Assembly: GCA_949825025.1 (NCBI GenBank)
Contig: OX463788.1
Span: 434,001-498,000, forward strand
Direction of reading: 5' to 3'
DNA length: 64,000 nt
Origin: Siphlonurus alternatus
Taxonomy: Eukaryota; Arthropoda; Insecta; Ephemeroptera; Siphlonuridae
In this document: one piece after another, positions 55,701 to 62,029 of the stretch
Position numbering within the stretch: position 1 is the first letter of the stretch
How the letters are laid out: each line of letters opens with the position of its first letter
Notes under the pieces: generated by a model
The model's input: only the letters and a program-made list of their open reading frames with translations
Databases searched by the model: none
What the model was told of the DNA's origin: nothing
Made by a program: the position numbers and the translations under genes

Positions 55701-55745
55701 ATTGAATGGGTGCTAAAGTGATTGTAATTATTAATGTGGCGTTCA

Positions 55746-55752
55746 ATATATA
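55746..55752 (-). promoter_or_regulatory. TATA-like element before the DUF8207-like gene
   Basis: ATATATA lies about 46-52 bases upstream of the minus-strand ATG at 55700 and just inside the CCGTTC hexamer cluster, a normal spacing for a TATA box with a short leader. Confidence 0.35.
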
Positions 55753-55760
55753 GTTATATG

Positions 55761-55856
55761 CCGTTCCAAACCGTTCAACTACTGTTTTGGAGCGTTTAGT
55801 AGCCGTTCAACAGCCGTTCTTAAACCGTTCTTGAACCGTACAAAATGCCTGTACGG
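55761..55856. promoter_or_regulatory. Helically phased CCGTTC hexamer cluster
   Basis: CCGTTC occurs at 55761, 55771, 55803, 55814 and 55825, and a variant CCGTAC at 55836. Gaps are 10, 32, 11, 11 and 11 bp, all near whole turns of B-DNA, so every copy faces the same side. The last copy also forms an inverted repeat with GTACGG at 55851-55856. It lies between the ATPase stop and the TATA-like site of the neighbouring minus-strand gene. GAACGG/CCGTTC contains the AACKG core of Myb-type sites. It is likely an operator or enhancer, possibly a replication site. Confidence 0.6.
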
Positions 55857-55900
55857 AAGTCGTGTGATGGAATGAGAAATTTCCATCACTTGAGAGGCAT

Positions 55901-56584
55901 TTATACAACATATTCGTCAAAACCTCTCCTGAAACGTCCATTTCTTAAATCGCACTCTTTGTCTATGGTAATAAAACTAAATTTATCAGACCAACACATT
56001 TTACAAATGTCCTTAAACTCTTCAAATGTTATATCTGGCGCAACGTGGTCTTGATAACAATGTTTCAGGTTAGTTTCATCTTGTTTAAATAAAATTATTA
56101 GGTTTGCATTATCTCTTATCAAATGCTTTGGAACTTTTGCGTACGTTTGACACAGGTAGAAGGAGTCAATGCACCAATGGCGTCCCATGCTAAAATAGTT
56201 CTTCATATTCTCTTGTTTGTCACATATAACATCATCAAAAATAAACACTGAGTTTTCCTTAGCCTCATTTGGTGAAATAACTTCATTTGTTGAAGAGAAT
56301 GTTTCATATGTTATTTCTGGTATATTCTTCATGATATCAGCAAGTTGTACGTACTTTGGCTGGTACAAAGATTTACTATATATATAAAGGTTTTCAAATT
56401 TTAGTCCATTTTCATTTGTAAGAAGGCAACACATCATATTTGTCTTTCCTGAAGCTGAAGGACCGCAAATTAAAGCCCTTATACTGTCTGGAAGTAGAGG
56501 TCCATGTTTTTTTCGTACTATTGGCTTTGCAGAACCATCAATATTTTTTATTGGTAGCCTTACATGTTGCTTTATTAGCTTCAT
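55901..56584 (-). CDS. ATP: Genome-packaging ATPase, A32/FtsK-HerA type (ATP)
   Basis: This P-loop ATPase is expected to drive DNA into the capsid, as its relatives do in other double-jelly-roll viruses. From the chosen start (227 residues) the Walker A motif GPSASGKTN is at about 41-49, Walker B VFIFDDV at about 113-119, and a CQTYAKVP...RDNANLIILFKQ block follows at about 145-170. The frame runs 22 codons further to an ATG at 56650, adding a hydrophobic leader uncommon for this family; the ATG at 56584 gives the usual KLIKQ-type start, so I chose it. The upstream 230 bases hold a tRNA-like element. The nearest plus-strand gene diverges from it. Confidence 0.93.
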   Translation of the reverse strand: MKLIKQHVRLPIKNIDGSAKPIVRKKHGPLLPDSIRALICGPSASGKTNMMCCLLTNENGLKFENLYIYSKSLYQPKYVQLADIMKNIPEITYETFSSTNEVISPNEAKENSVFIFDDVICDKQENMKNYFSMGRHWCIDSFYLCQTYAKVPKHLIRDNANLIILFKQDETNLKHCYQDHVAPDITFEEFKDICKMCWSDKFSFITIDKECDLRNGRFRRGFDEYVV

Positions 56585-56648
56585 TATGAAAACTGAGCAT
56601 AATATTACACTAGCACTTAATAAATACATACACTTTTTCCTAAAGAGC

Positions 56649-56759
56649 AAAAAAAAAATATTTTTGGGAGGGTCAGTGATTCGAACCAGTTAACTACATC
56701 ACTGTCGCTCCTCAGACGTGGATGCAATCGTGTTAACTCGTTCGACCATGACTTCTCCC
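56649..56759 (-). ncRNA. tRNA-like Pol III element with T10 terminator
   Basis: On the minus strand, 56759-56665 (95 bases) begins GGGAG and ends CTCCCA, able to pair. It carries an A-box-like TGGTCGAACGAG and a near-perfect B box GGTTCGAATCA about 60 bases apart, spaced like a long class II tRNA. A run of ten T (56658-56649) follows within 10 bases of the 3' end, as in Pol III terminators. It does not fold as a clean cloverleaf: the expected T stem does not pair, while CAGTGA...TCACTG forms a different hairpin. It may be a tRNA-derived small RNA, a decayed tRNA, or a promoter or insulator using Pol III factors. It lies between divergent genes. Confidence 0.4.
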
Positions 56760-56778
56760 GAGAAACGTATGAAATTAA

Positions 56779-56786
56779 TATAAATA
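56779..56786 (+). promoter_or_regulatory. TATA box upstream of the PLA2-domain gene
   Basis: TATAAATA ends 27 bases before the ATG at 56814, implying a very short leader for the first gene of the capsid cluster. The same octamer occurs at 60028 before the BIR gene and on the minus strand at 61575-61582. Confidence 0.5.
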
Positions 56787-56813
56787 TATTGTGCTGGCAA
56801 TAGAAGCATCATA

Positions 56814-57593
56814 ATGAAGTCAAGAATTGTTGGAGGTGGTTGGATAACAGACGCTCTGAGTAAAATACCAGCTGAGTTGCATATACCAGGATATCAATTT
56901 TGTGGCCCAAATACAAAGCTTGCTGAACGCATTTCAAAGGGAGAAAAAGGCATTAATCCACTTGACAGTGCCTGCCGTGAGCACGACTTGTTTTATTCAA
57001 AAACAAAGGATACTTCAGAGCGACATAAGGCAGACAAAATTCTTGAGGACAAGGCTTGGGAACGTTTTAAATCAACTGACGCATCAGTAGGTGAAAAATT
57101 AGCTTCAATGCTTGTTACAGGAGCAATGAAGGCAAAAATTAAAACTGGAGGAGCACTTCGGCACGTTAAGAAGACAGACAATTTCAAGACAAACTTGTGC
57201 TGTGTTAAAAAAGCTGTTAGATCATCTGGTGTTAAAGACTTGAAAGCTGCCACAAAGATTGCTCTAAAAGAGGCCCGAAAAAGAATTAAAAAGAAAACAA
57301 AGCAGAATACACCAAGAATAATTCCAGTGCCCAAGACTGGTGGTGTGCTACCTTTTCTCGTACCCCTGATGGCTGCACTTTCAGCTACCGGCGCACTGGC
57401 AGGAGGAGCTACAGCTGTTGTCAGAGCTGTTAATGAAGCAAACGCTGCTAGAAAGTCATTGGATGAAATGAAGAGACATAACGGAACCATGGAAGCAGTA
57501 GCATTGGGAAAAAACTCACGAAAGAATGGGTCTGGGTTTTACCTGCAGCCCTACAAGAATGGTTATGGCTTAGTTATAAAATCAAAAAACTAA
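56814..57593 (+). CDS. Phospholipase-A2-like domain virion protein
   Basis: This is a 259-residue protein. Residues 24-61 carry the PLA2 signature: the calcium loop PGYQFCGPNT (about 25-34) and the catalytic dyad H57-D58 in CREHDLFY. Parvovirus VP1 uses such a domain to breach endosomal membrane, and Polintons/adintoviruses commonly carry one. A basic, Lys-rich middle (about 120-170) is followed by a hydrophobic segment (about 177-200, VLPFLVPLMAALSATG...) and a tail with GSGFYLQPYKNGYGLVI. The combination of basic and hydrophobic parts recalls adenovirus core or membrane-lytic minor proteins. Its stop overlaps the protease start (TAATG), so the two are probably made from one mRNA. Likely a virion component for membrane entry; the enzyme activity is untested. 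Confidence 0.85.
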   Translation: MKSRIVGGGWITDALSKIPAELHIPGYQFCGPNTKLAERISKGEKGINPLDSACREHDLFYSKTKDTSERHKADKILEDKAWERFKSTDASVGEKLASMLVTGAMKAKIKTGGALRHVKKTDNFKTNLCCVKKAVRSSGVKDLKAATKIALKEARKRIKKKTKQNTPRIIPVPKTGGVLPFLVPLMAALSATGALAGGATAVVRAVNEANAARKSLDEMKRHNGTMEAVALGKNSRKNGSGFYLQPYKNGYGLVIKSKN

Positions 57594-57958
57594 TGTGTGT
57601 GCTGCCAGACAAACCTCTATCAGATATTGATTTAAAACATGCTGTTAAATTACTTAAAATAAAGAATTTTAGAAATGTCTTTATGAGAGACAATTTACCA
57701 CTTAAACCTTGGCGCCAAGAATGTGGAATAATAAATTTAGATGGCAGCACTGGCCCTGGAACTCATTGGATTGTGTACCGTAAAGTTTTAAGTAATGTTT
57801 ACTACTTTGATTCATTTGGCAATTTACTGCCCAGTTCAGAGTTTCTCAATTACATGAAAAATTGTAATGTATATTATAATAGAAAAAGCTACCAAACATA
57901 TGATTCTGTAATTTGTGGACATTTATGTCTTCTTTATTTATGTACAAATAACGAATAA
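57593..57958 (+). CDS. PRO: Adenain-type cysteine maturation protease (PRO)
   Basis: This 121-residue protease of the adenovirus/Ulp1 (C5) clan is expected to cleave capsid precursors during maturation. The catalytic residues are H58 (GPGTHWIVY), D73 (YYFDSFG), Q101 and C108 (ICGHLCLLYL), with the conserved ECGIINLD block at 43-50. It is shorter than adenovirus protease (about 204) but near the Polinton norm. The start ATG shares its A with the stop TAA of the PLA2-domain gene. AATAAA (57954-57959) overlaps the stop codon and may end a dicistronic PLA2-protease transcript. Confidence 0.93.
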   Translation: MCVLPDKPLSDIDLKHAVKLLKIKNFRNVFMRDNLPLKPWRQECGIINLDGSTGPGTHWIVYRKVLSNVYYFDSFGNLLPSSEFLNYMKNCNVYYNRKSYQTYDSVICGHLCLLYLCTNNE

Positions 57959-57978
57959 ATGAAAATATTACTGCAGTC

Positions 57979-58662
57979 ATGTCTCTTACTTTGACGTTGT
58001 CACAACCTTCAAATGTTCTCTCTGCTGATTTCTTTCCACCAATAATACTCGATGAAAATGTAAAATATGAAATTGGGCTTCTCAGTTTTGATAGCTACAA
58101 CACAATTCCTAATGTTGATGATTCTAATAATAAAATTCATTTAAGTTCTGGAGATATTATAACAATTCCTCCTGGAAATTATGAAATAAATGACATTGCT
58201 CTTTACCTAGAGAAAAAGTTTAGTGAATTTGGAGAAATATTTCTAATTCAAGCAAACAATAATACATTAACATTATCAGTGAAATCTTCAGTAGATATTG
58301 ACTTTACTCAAAAAGATTCTATTGGCTCTCTCCTTGGCTTCAATAAAAGAGTTTTAGAGCAAGGAGTAACTCATGCTGCAGATAGAATGGTTGATATAAT
58401 GAAAGTGCACACAATTGATATAACAAGTAATATATCACGAGGAGCGTATGTAAATGGTAAACCCTCACATTCATTACATATGTTTTCACCGAAAGCTGGC
58501 CCTGGTTTCAAAATAAGAGAGAAACCAAATGATGTTATATACCTTCCAATAGATGGCACTATAATTGAAAATATAACTCTTAAAATATGTGACCAAGATG
58601 GAAATCTTGTCAATTTCAGAGGAGAGCGCATAACAATAAGACTGCACTTAAAAAAGGCTTAA
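57979..58662 (+). CDS. Minor capsid protein, single jelly-roll (penton)
   Basis: This 227-residue protein matches the Polinton minor capsid/penton family: an N-terminal YEIGLLSFDSYNTIPNV block (about 30-46), the IPPGNYEINDIALYLE block (about 63-78), then NNTLTL and IGSLLGF, and a C-terminal LKICDQDGNLVNFRGERI block ending in beta-rich sequence. No signal peptide or membrane segment is seen. It would form pentamers at capsid vertices. It lies 20 bases after the protease and one base before the ATG of a small overlapping gene. The neighbouring major capsid gene supports the assignment. Confidence 0.9.
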   Translation: MSLTLTLSQPSNVLSADFFPPIILDENVKYEIGLLSFDSYNTIPNVDDSNNKIHLSSGDIITIPPGNYEINDIALYLEKKFSEFGEIFLIQANNNTLTLSVKSSVDIDFTQKDSIGSLLGFNKRVLEQGVTHAADRMVDIMKVHTIDITSNISRGAYVNGKPSHSLHMFSPKAGPGFKIREKPNDVIYLPIDGTIIENITLKICDQDGNLVNFRGERITIRLHLKKA

Positions 58663-58663
58663 C

Positions 58664-58819
58664 ATGGGTCTACGTTTTCATAATACATATAATAAAGAAA
58701 TGCCGCGAGCTTCAAGCATTTCATCTCCAGCAAGCAAGAGGTTAACAACTCAAAACTTACTCTTCCTACAACAGATCGGTCTACGTCTGAAGAACAACCA
58801 TGGACGTCTTAAACCTTGA
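58664..58819 (+). CDS. Small basic protein between penton and major capsid genes
   Basis: This 51-codon frame opens one base after the penton stop (TAACATGG) and closes at a TGA 20 bases inside the major capsid gene in a different frame. The product is basic, with an N-terminal Ser/Arg-rich part and a C-terminal block RLTTQNLLFLQQIGLRLKNN. That LT..N..FL...GL pattern resembles a small-protein motif I associate with Polinton virion genes, recalled from family knowledge and not checked. It would fill an otherwise unused 137-bp gap. The alternative is that the stretch is only the capsid gene's 5' leader (a TATA-like TATAATAAA lies at 58688). Confidence 0.5.
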   Translation: MGLRFHNTYNKEMPRASSISSPASKRLTTQNLLFLQQIGLRLKNNHGRLKP

Positions 58820-60032
58820 TGCTAACTTGGAGTTTGATACAAAAATAACTAGCTATGAATATCATAATCATGAAGCATATGCTGGTACAAAGTACGATAA
58901 TAACGATGAAATTAGAATTGAAGTAAAAGACCTTGACTTGTACACGCATCCTTGCAAAAGCTATTTATACCTTGAAGGCAAGGTTTTAAAAACAGACAAA
59001 ACTCCTCCTACTCATACCAAGCTTGTAAATAATGCTTTTGCTCATATGTTTTCTGAGATTAGATACCTAATAAATGGAGTTGAAGTAGACAAAGTTAGAA
59101 ATGTAGGTTATACTAGCACCATCAAAGGTTTGGCCTTGTTTACACCCAGCAAAGTAAATCGATTATCTAATGCAGGTTGGTCTATTAAGCCTACTTCAAC
59201 TTTGCTAAATACTGATGGATCTTTTAATGCTTTGGTACCACTCAATACTTTACTTGGTGTGTTTGAAGACCATACAAAGCTAATGATAAATTGTAAACAA
59301 GAACTTGTCTTATTTCGGGCACAAAATGATTTGAATTGTATAATTTCTCAAGAGGTCGGGGAGGGGGAGGCAGCTGTCGTTGAAAATGTTGTGCTAGAAA
59401 TTTCAAAGTTAGCGTGGCGGGTTCCTCATGTACAAGTAGATGATGAAACAAAGTTGAATTTACTCTCGTTTCTCAAGGCTGACAAGTCTCTTTTAATTGG
59501 ATTTCGAAGTTGGTACTCCGCAGAAAATCCCATGTTCTCAACATTAAATAAGCTTGAATGGCAACTTCAAATAACATCAAGTTTAGAGAGACCTAGGCAT
59601 GTTATTGTAGCTTTACAAACCCAAAAGAGGAATTCATGTACCGCTGATGTTAATAAATTTGATCATTGTAGGTTAAGAAATGTAAAATTATATTTAAACG
59701 GAAAGAATTTTCCATATGATAACTTGCATTTGAACGTAACTAAAAATCAGTGTGCCATATTATATGAAATGTATGCCAACTTTCAAGAATCTTACCATGG
59801 AACAGAACCCAGACCATTACTTAATTATGAACATTTCTTAAAGCAGGCTCCACTGGTTATTATTGACTGTTCAAAGCAAAATGAAACTGTAAAAAGTGGT
59901 ACGGTTGATGTACGTCTTGAGTTTGAAGCTGAAGAGGACTTTCCACCTGGAACTACCGCATTTTGTGTAATAATGCATGACCGCATTGTAGAATACAGTC
60001 CTTTGACTGGCGTAGTACGTAAACATGTATAA
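58800..60032 (+). CDS. Major capsid protein, double jelly-roll (hexon-like)
   Basis: This 410-residue protein of the Polinton major capsid family would assemble as trimers into an icosahedral shell. Recognised blocks are the N-terminal FDTKITSYEYHNHEAYAG (about 12-29), LYTHPCKSYLYLEGKV (about 47-62), NNAFAHMFSEIRYLINGVEVD (about 77-97), and the C-terminal half with PLL and VIIDCSKQNE followed by VRLEFEAEEDFPPGTTAFCV. The ATG at 58800 sits in a good Kozak context (ACCATGG). Length is at the short end for the family. A TATAAATA sequence overlaps its stop codon and probably serves the next gene. The start overlaps a small upstream frame by 20 bases. Confidence 0.92.
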   Translation: MDVLNLDANLEFDTKITSYEYHNHEAYAGTKYDNNDEIRIEVKDLDLYTHPCKSYLYLEGKVLKTDKTPPTHTKLVNNAFAHMFSEIRYLINGVEVDKVRNVGYTSTIKGLALFTPSKVNRLSNAGWSIKPTSTLLNTDGSFNALVPLNTLLGVFEDHTKLMINCKQELVLFRAQNDLNCIISQEVGEGEAAVVENVVLEISKLAWRVPHVQVDDETKLNLLSFLKADKSLLIGFRSWYSAENPMFSTLNKLEWQLQITSSLERPRHVIVALQTQKRNSCTADVNKFDHCRLRNVKLYLNGKNFPYDNLHLNVTKNQCAILYEMYANFQESYHGTEPRPLLNYEHFLKQAPLVIIDCSKQNETVKSGTVDVRLEFEAEEDFPPGTTAFCVIMHDRIVEYSPLTGVVRKHV

Positions 60033-60035
60033 ATA
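60028..60035 (+). promoter_or_regulatory. TATA box overlapping the capsid gene stop
   Basis: TATAAATA contains the TAA stop of the major capsid gene (60030-60032) and lies 45 bases before the BIR-gene ATG, so transcription would start near 60058 with a leader of about 20 bases. This gives the BIR gene its own promoter within the capsid cluster. Confidence 0.45.
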
Positions 60036-60079
60036 TAAGAAAAATATTGTCTGATGCCACTTCTTAGCAAAAATTTAAC

Positions 60080-60835
60080 ATGGCAACAGCTGTAATTGAC
60101 TTCTGCTTAACCTCTGAAGAAAACTCGCTGCTGCCAGGAAGAATCGACAGCATCAAAGAGCTTTCTGTAGTGGATGTGAGCGCCCAAGCAAGTCAGCAAT
60201 GGAGATTTATGTCACCAGACTCTGATGTGTCATACAGTCCACTTTCAACAAGCTACGATGTTAAATGTACATATATGGGTGGTGAAGTTCCATATAAATA
60301 TTTGCAAGACATTATAAATAACAAATCTTCAAGATACAAAATATTGTATACATATGGAGATGAAAAAGTAGAGAGGTTAAAATCTTTACTTAAAAGATCC
60401 ACCATCTACGACTTACAAGTGCTATTTAATATTGACATCAACATGCTTCCAAAGACTAAAGGTACTGAATGTCTGTACCACCATCAGATGAATGCTGGAC
60501 ATGTGTGTCCACATTTGAAAGCACGTCAGCTAGCAAAATGGTGTTACGAAAATTGGAATAAAATTAATATGCTGGATACTTCTGTTCGACTACAAACATT
60601 CAAGGACTGGCATCATGAATCTTTGCCCAAGCTTGACTTGGCTACCTGTGGTTTTGTGCATACCCCTTCTTCAAAATATAAAAATTTAACTGAATGTATG
60701 TTTTGTGGCTTACAAATATTCAACTGGATGGAAAATGACAGTCCAGTAAGTAAGCACAGAGCTTTAAATAAGTACTGTTTACTATTTAACTTTGCTATAC
60801 ATGAGGGAATTGATGTTGTTGATACCTCAAACTAG
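60080..60835 (+). CDS. BIR-domain (inhibitor-of-apoptosis-like) protein
   Basis: This is a 251-residue protein. Residues 170-236 form a single BIR repeat: R170, W177, the ATCGF block (188-192), then C206-x2-C209-x16-H226-x6-C233 with W216 and NDSPVSKH, exactly the BIR zinc spacing. BIR proteins block caspases or bind their antagonists; viral ones delay host-cell death. There is no RING finger. The N-terminal 165 residues are unfamiliar to me but include a possible second metal site (C131, H134, H135, C143, H145). It is last in the plus-strand cluster and followed by AATAAA signals at 60913. The glycine-rich turn usual between GF and the CxxC is missing, so caspase binding cannot be assumed. 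A captured host gene is the likely origin. Confidence 0.85.
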   Translation: MATAVIDFCLTSEENSLLPGRIDSIKELSVVDVSAQASQQWRFMSPDSDVSYSPLSTSYDVKCTYMGGEVPYKYLQDIINNKSSRYKILYTYGDEKVERLKSLLKRSTIYDLQVLFNIDINMLPKTKGTECLYHHQMNAGHVCPHLKARQLAKWCYENWNKINMLDTSVRLQTFKDWHHESLPKLDLATCGFVHTPSSKYKNLTECMFCGLQIFNWMENDSPVSKHRALNKYCLLFNFAIHEGIDVVDTSN

Positions 60836-61060
60836 ACATTTTAATGTTTGTATTAATATAAAATATTTTACACTTGATTTTCTTTTTATGTGTTTTAATG
60901 TTTCTTGTACTGAATAAAAATATTCTCTTTGCAAATAAAAAACCTTGTTATTATTTTATATATAATTTTTCCATATGCTTATTATATGTTTCATGTGATA
61001 TAAAATTAAAATAAGAAGACAGAATATATTTCAATGAAAATAATTTTATTAATAAATTTA
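60836..61060. other. Convergent intergenic region with poly-A signals
   Basis: These are 225 AT-rich bases between the BIR gene (+) and the right-end gene (-). AATAAA at 60913-60918 and another near 60934 serve the plus strand; minus-strand AATAAA motifs lie within about 20 bases of the right-end gene's stop. No gene is seen. Confidence 0.65.
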
Positions 61061-61474
61061 TTACATGGCAATGAATTCGATGTCAAAACATCTGCCTAAC
61101 ATTCCTTTGAACATAAGCATTACAGTAGGGGCACTGGCATTGTATTCATCAATGTTTTCAGCTGCAAATTCTGTGCCATCAAGCCTACTTGGTAGGAAAT
61201 ATTTACACATCTTGCCATTTACATTTAAGGTGGCGATCATAGTTTCTCCGTAGCCAAATTGGGAAGGCTTGGTCTCCAACTTCACGATGGGGAAAGGGAC
61301 GTTGGCTTCTAACTCCTTCAGGGATTTAGTAGAGTTGAGGTGTCCAAGCTGCTGCAGCTTTGTGAGAAATGAGGACTGAAACATAAAAAGAATATATTGT
61401 AATATTTAGTTTTATGATATACTCTAAATAATTTTTTCAAGTAGTTCATAATGTTTACTTACCGGCGGTGACAT
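61061..61474 (-). CDS. Small right-end Polinton protein, spliced (two exons)
   Basis: A short first coding exon (61474-61463, four codons) ends at a consensus donor GTAAGT (61462-61457). An 87-bp intron ends in a pyrimidine-rich acceptor TTTTTATGTTTCAG (CAG at 61378-61376), and exon 2 (61375-61061) continues in phase 0, giving 108 residues. Reading only exon 2 gives an apparent ATG that lies inside the acceptor. The product resembles small Polinton proteins with LTKLQQLG, LEANVPFPIVKLETK, FGYGE and YFLPSRL blocks, a beta-rich pattern that would suit an OB-fold nucleic-acid binder, though the function is not established. A TATA box lies at 61575-61582, about 100 bases upstream. Confidence 0.75.
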
Positions 61475-61740
61475 TATGTACTGTAGTATTGAGTTTGAAG
61501 AGCAGAGAGTTCAGACGAAGTGAACAGAGCAAATACTGAAGACTGAATGTGGATCTGCCTCATAAACGTGGCAGTATTTATACCAAAAATTTGGCTGAAT
61601 CAGCTATGAACTTCAGAAAATAAACAAACGCATAAGGCTCATTTTCATATACCTTAACAATTTTTGGTCACGTGACATTTAAAAAATAAAGCCTTGGTGA
61701 TATTCGCTGTGTTGTGACGTCAATATATATATATATATGT
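61475..61740 (-). promoter_or_regulatory. Right inward promoter region
   Basis: On the minus strand it holds a CRE octamer (61721-61714), then TATAAATA (61582-61575). An initiator-like TTCAGTC lies 38 bases after the TATA start, slightly further than usual. A leader with no in-frame extension to the gene's ATG at 61474 follows. No coding frame is seen. The order CRE, TATA, short exon, donor repeats what is seen at the left end. Confidence 0.5.
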
Positions 61741-62023
61741 ATTTTTATAAAAAATTTACATCAATCAATAATTTCAGTATCGATCGGATGATTAAAAAAA
61801 TAATAAAATTAATTTATCAATAAATCAATAATCAATTTATTGATTATCGATCGATAGATGTATTGGTTCCAATAGCCATTCAATCGATCATGCCCCCCCC
61901 CCCCCCAATCAATGTATTGATGATAGAGTGACAGCTCATGTCGTCACATCCTGTGACGTCACAGGATGTGACGTCACGTGATCCCTTGATCCCCAAAGGC
62001 AGGAATGGCTACCCTAATCTACT
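61741..62023 (-). repeat. Right terminal inverted repeat
   Basis: This is the inverted partner of 46561-46840, with a C14 run at 61893-61906 and the CRE palindrome at 61939-61976 (TGACGTCA at 61954-61961 and 61969-61976). The outer 164 bases equal the left copy apart from run length; the inner part has several substitutions, for example opposite 46725. Confidence 0.95.
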
Positions 62024-62029
62024 AGGACG
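62024..62029. repeat. Right target site duplication AGGACG
   Basis: Direct repeat of 46555-46560 and first bases of the resumed satellite, which continues GTTCAAACCAAG exactly as in the unoccupied copy after 39362. Confidence 0.97.

Larger units (their letters stand above)
46561..62023. mobile_element. Complete Polinton/Maverick (adintovirus-like) element, 15,463 bp
   Basis: Ends are inverted copies starting AGTAGATTAGGGTAGCC, so the element reads AG...CT like other Polintons, and it is bounded by a perfect 6-bp duplication. It encodes protein-primed polymerase B, integrase, packaging ATPase, adenain-type protease, minor and major capsid proteins, a phospholipase-A2-domain protein, a Polinton-conserved protein, a BIR-domain protein and several small proteins. 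Length lies within the usual 15-20 kb. No internal stop, frameshift or nested insertion interrupts a hallmark gene, and the outer 164 bases of the two ends are identical apart from one base of G-run length, which points to recent insertion. Whether it is mobile or makes particles cannot be told from sequence. Confidence 0.97.

Noticed and set aside
56585..56650. Upstream ATG of the packaging ATPase
   Set aside because: It adds a hydrophobic leader not expected in this ATPase family and abuts the T10 run of the tRNA-like element; kept only as an alternative.
56665..56759. A functional standard tRNA gene
   Set aside because: The T stem does not pair and no clear anticodon arm is found, so only a tRNA-like element is claimed.
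56993..57490. 165-codon minus-strand frame in the PLA2-domain gene
   Set aside because: Antisense shadow of a gene with intact catalytic motifs.
61376..61384. ATG inside the acceptor as the start of the right-end gene
   Set aside because: It lies within the pyrimidine tract and CAG of a good splice acceptor, with a matching donor and ATG upstream.
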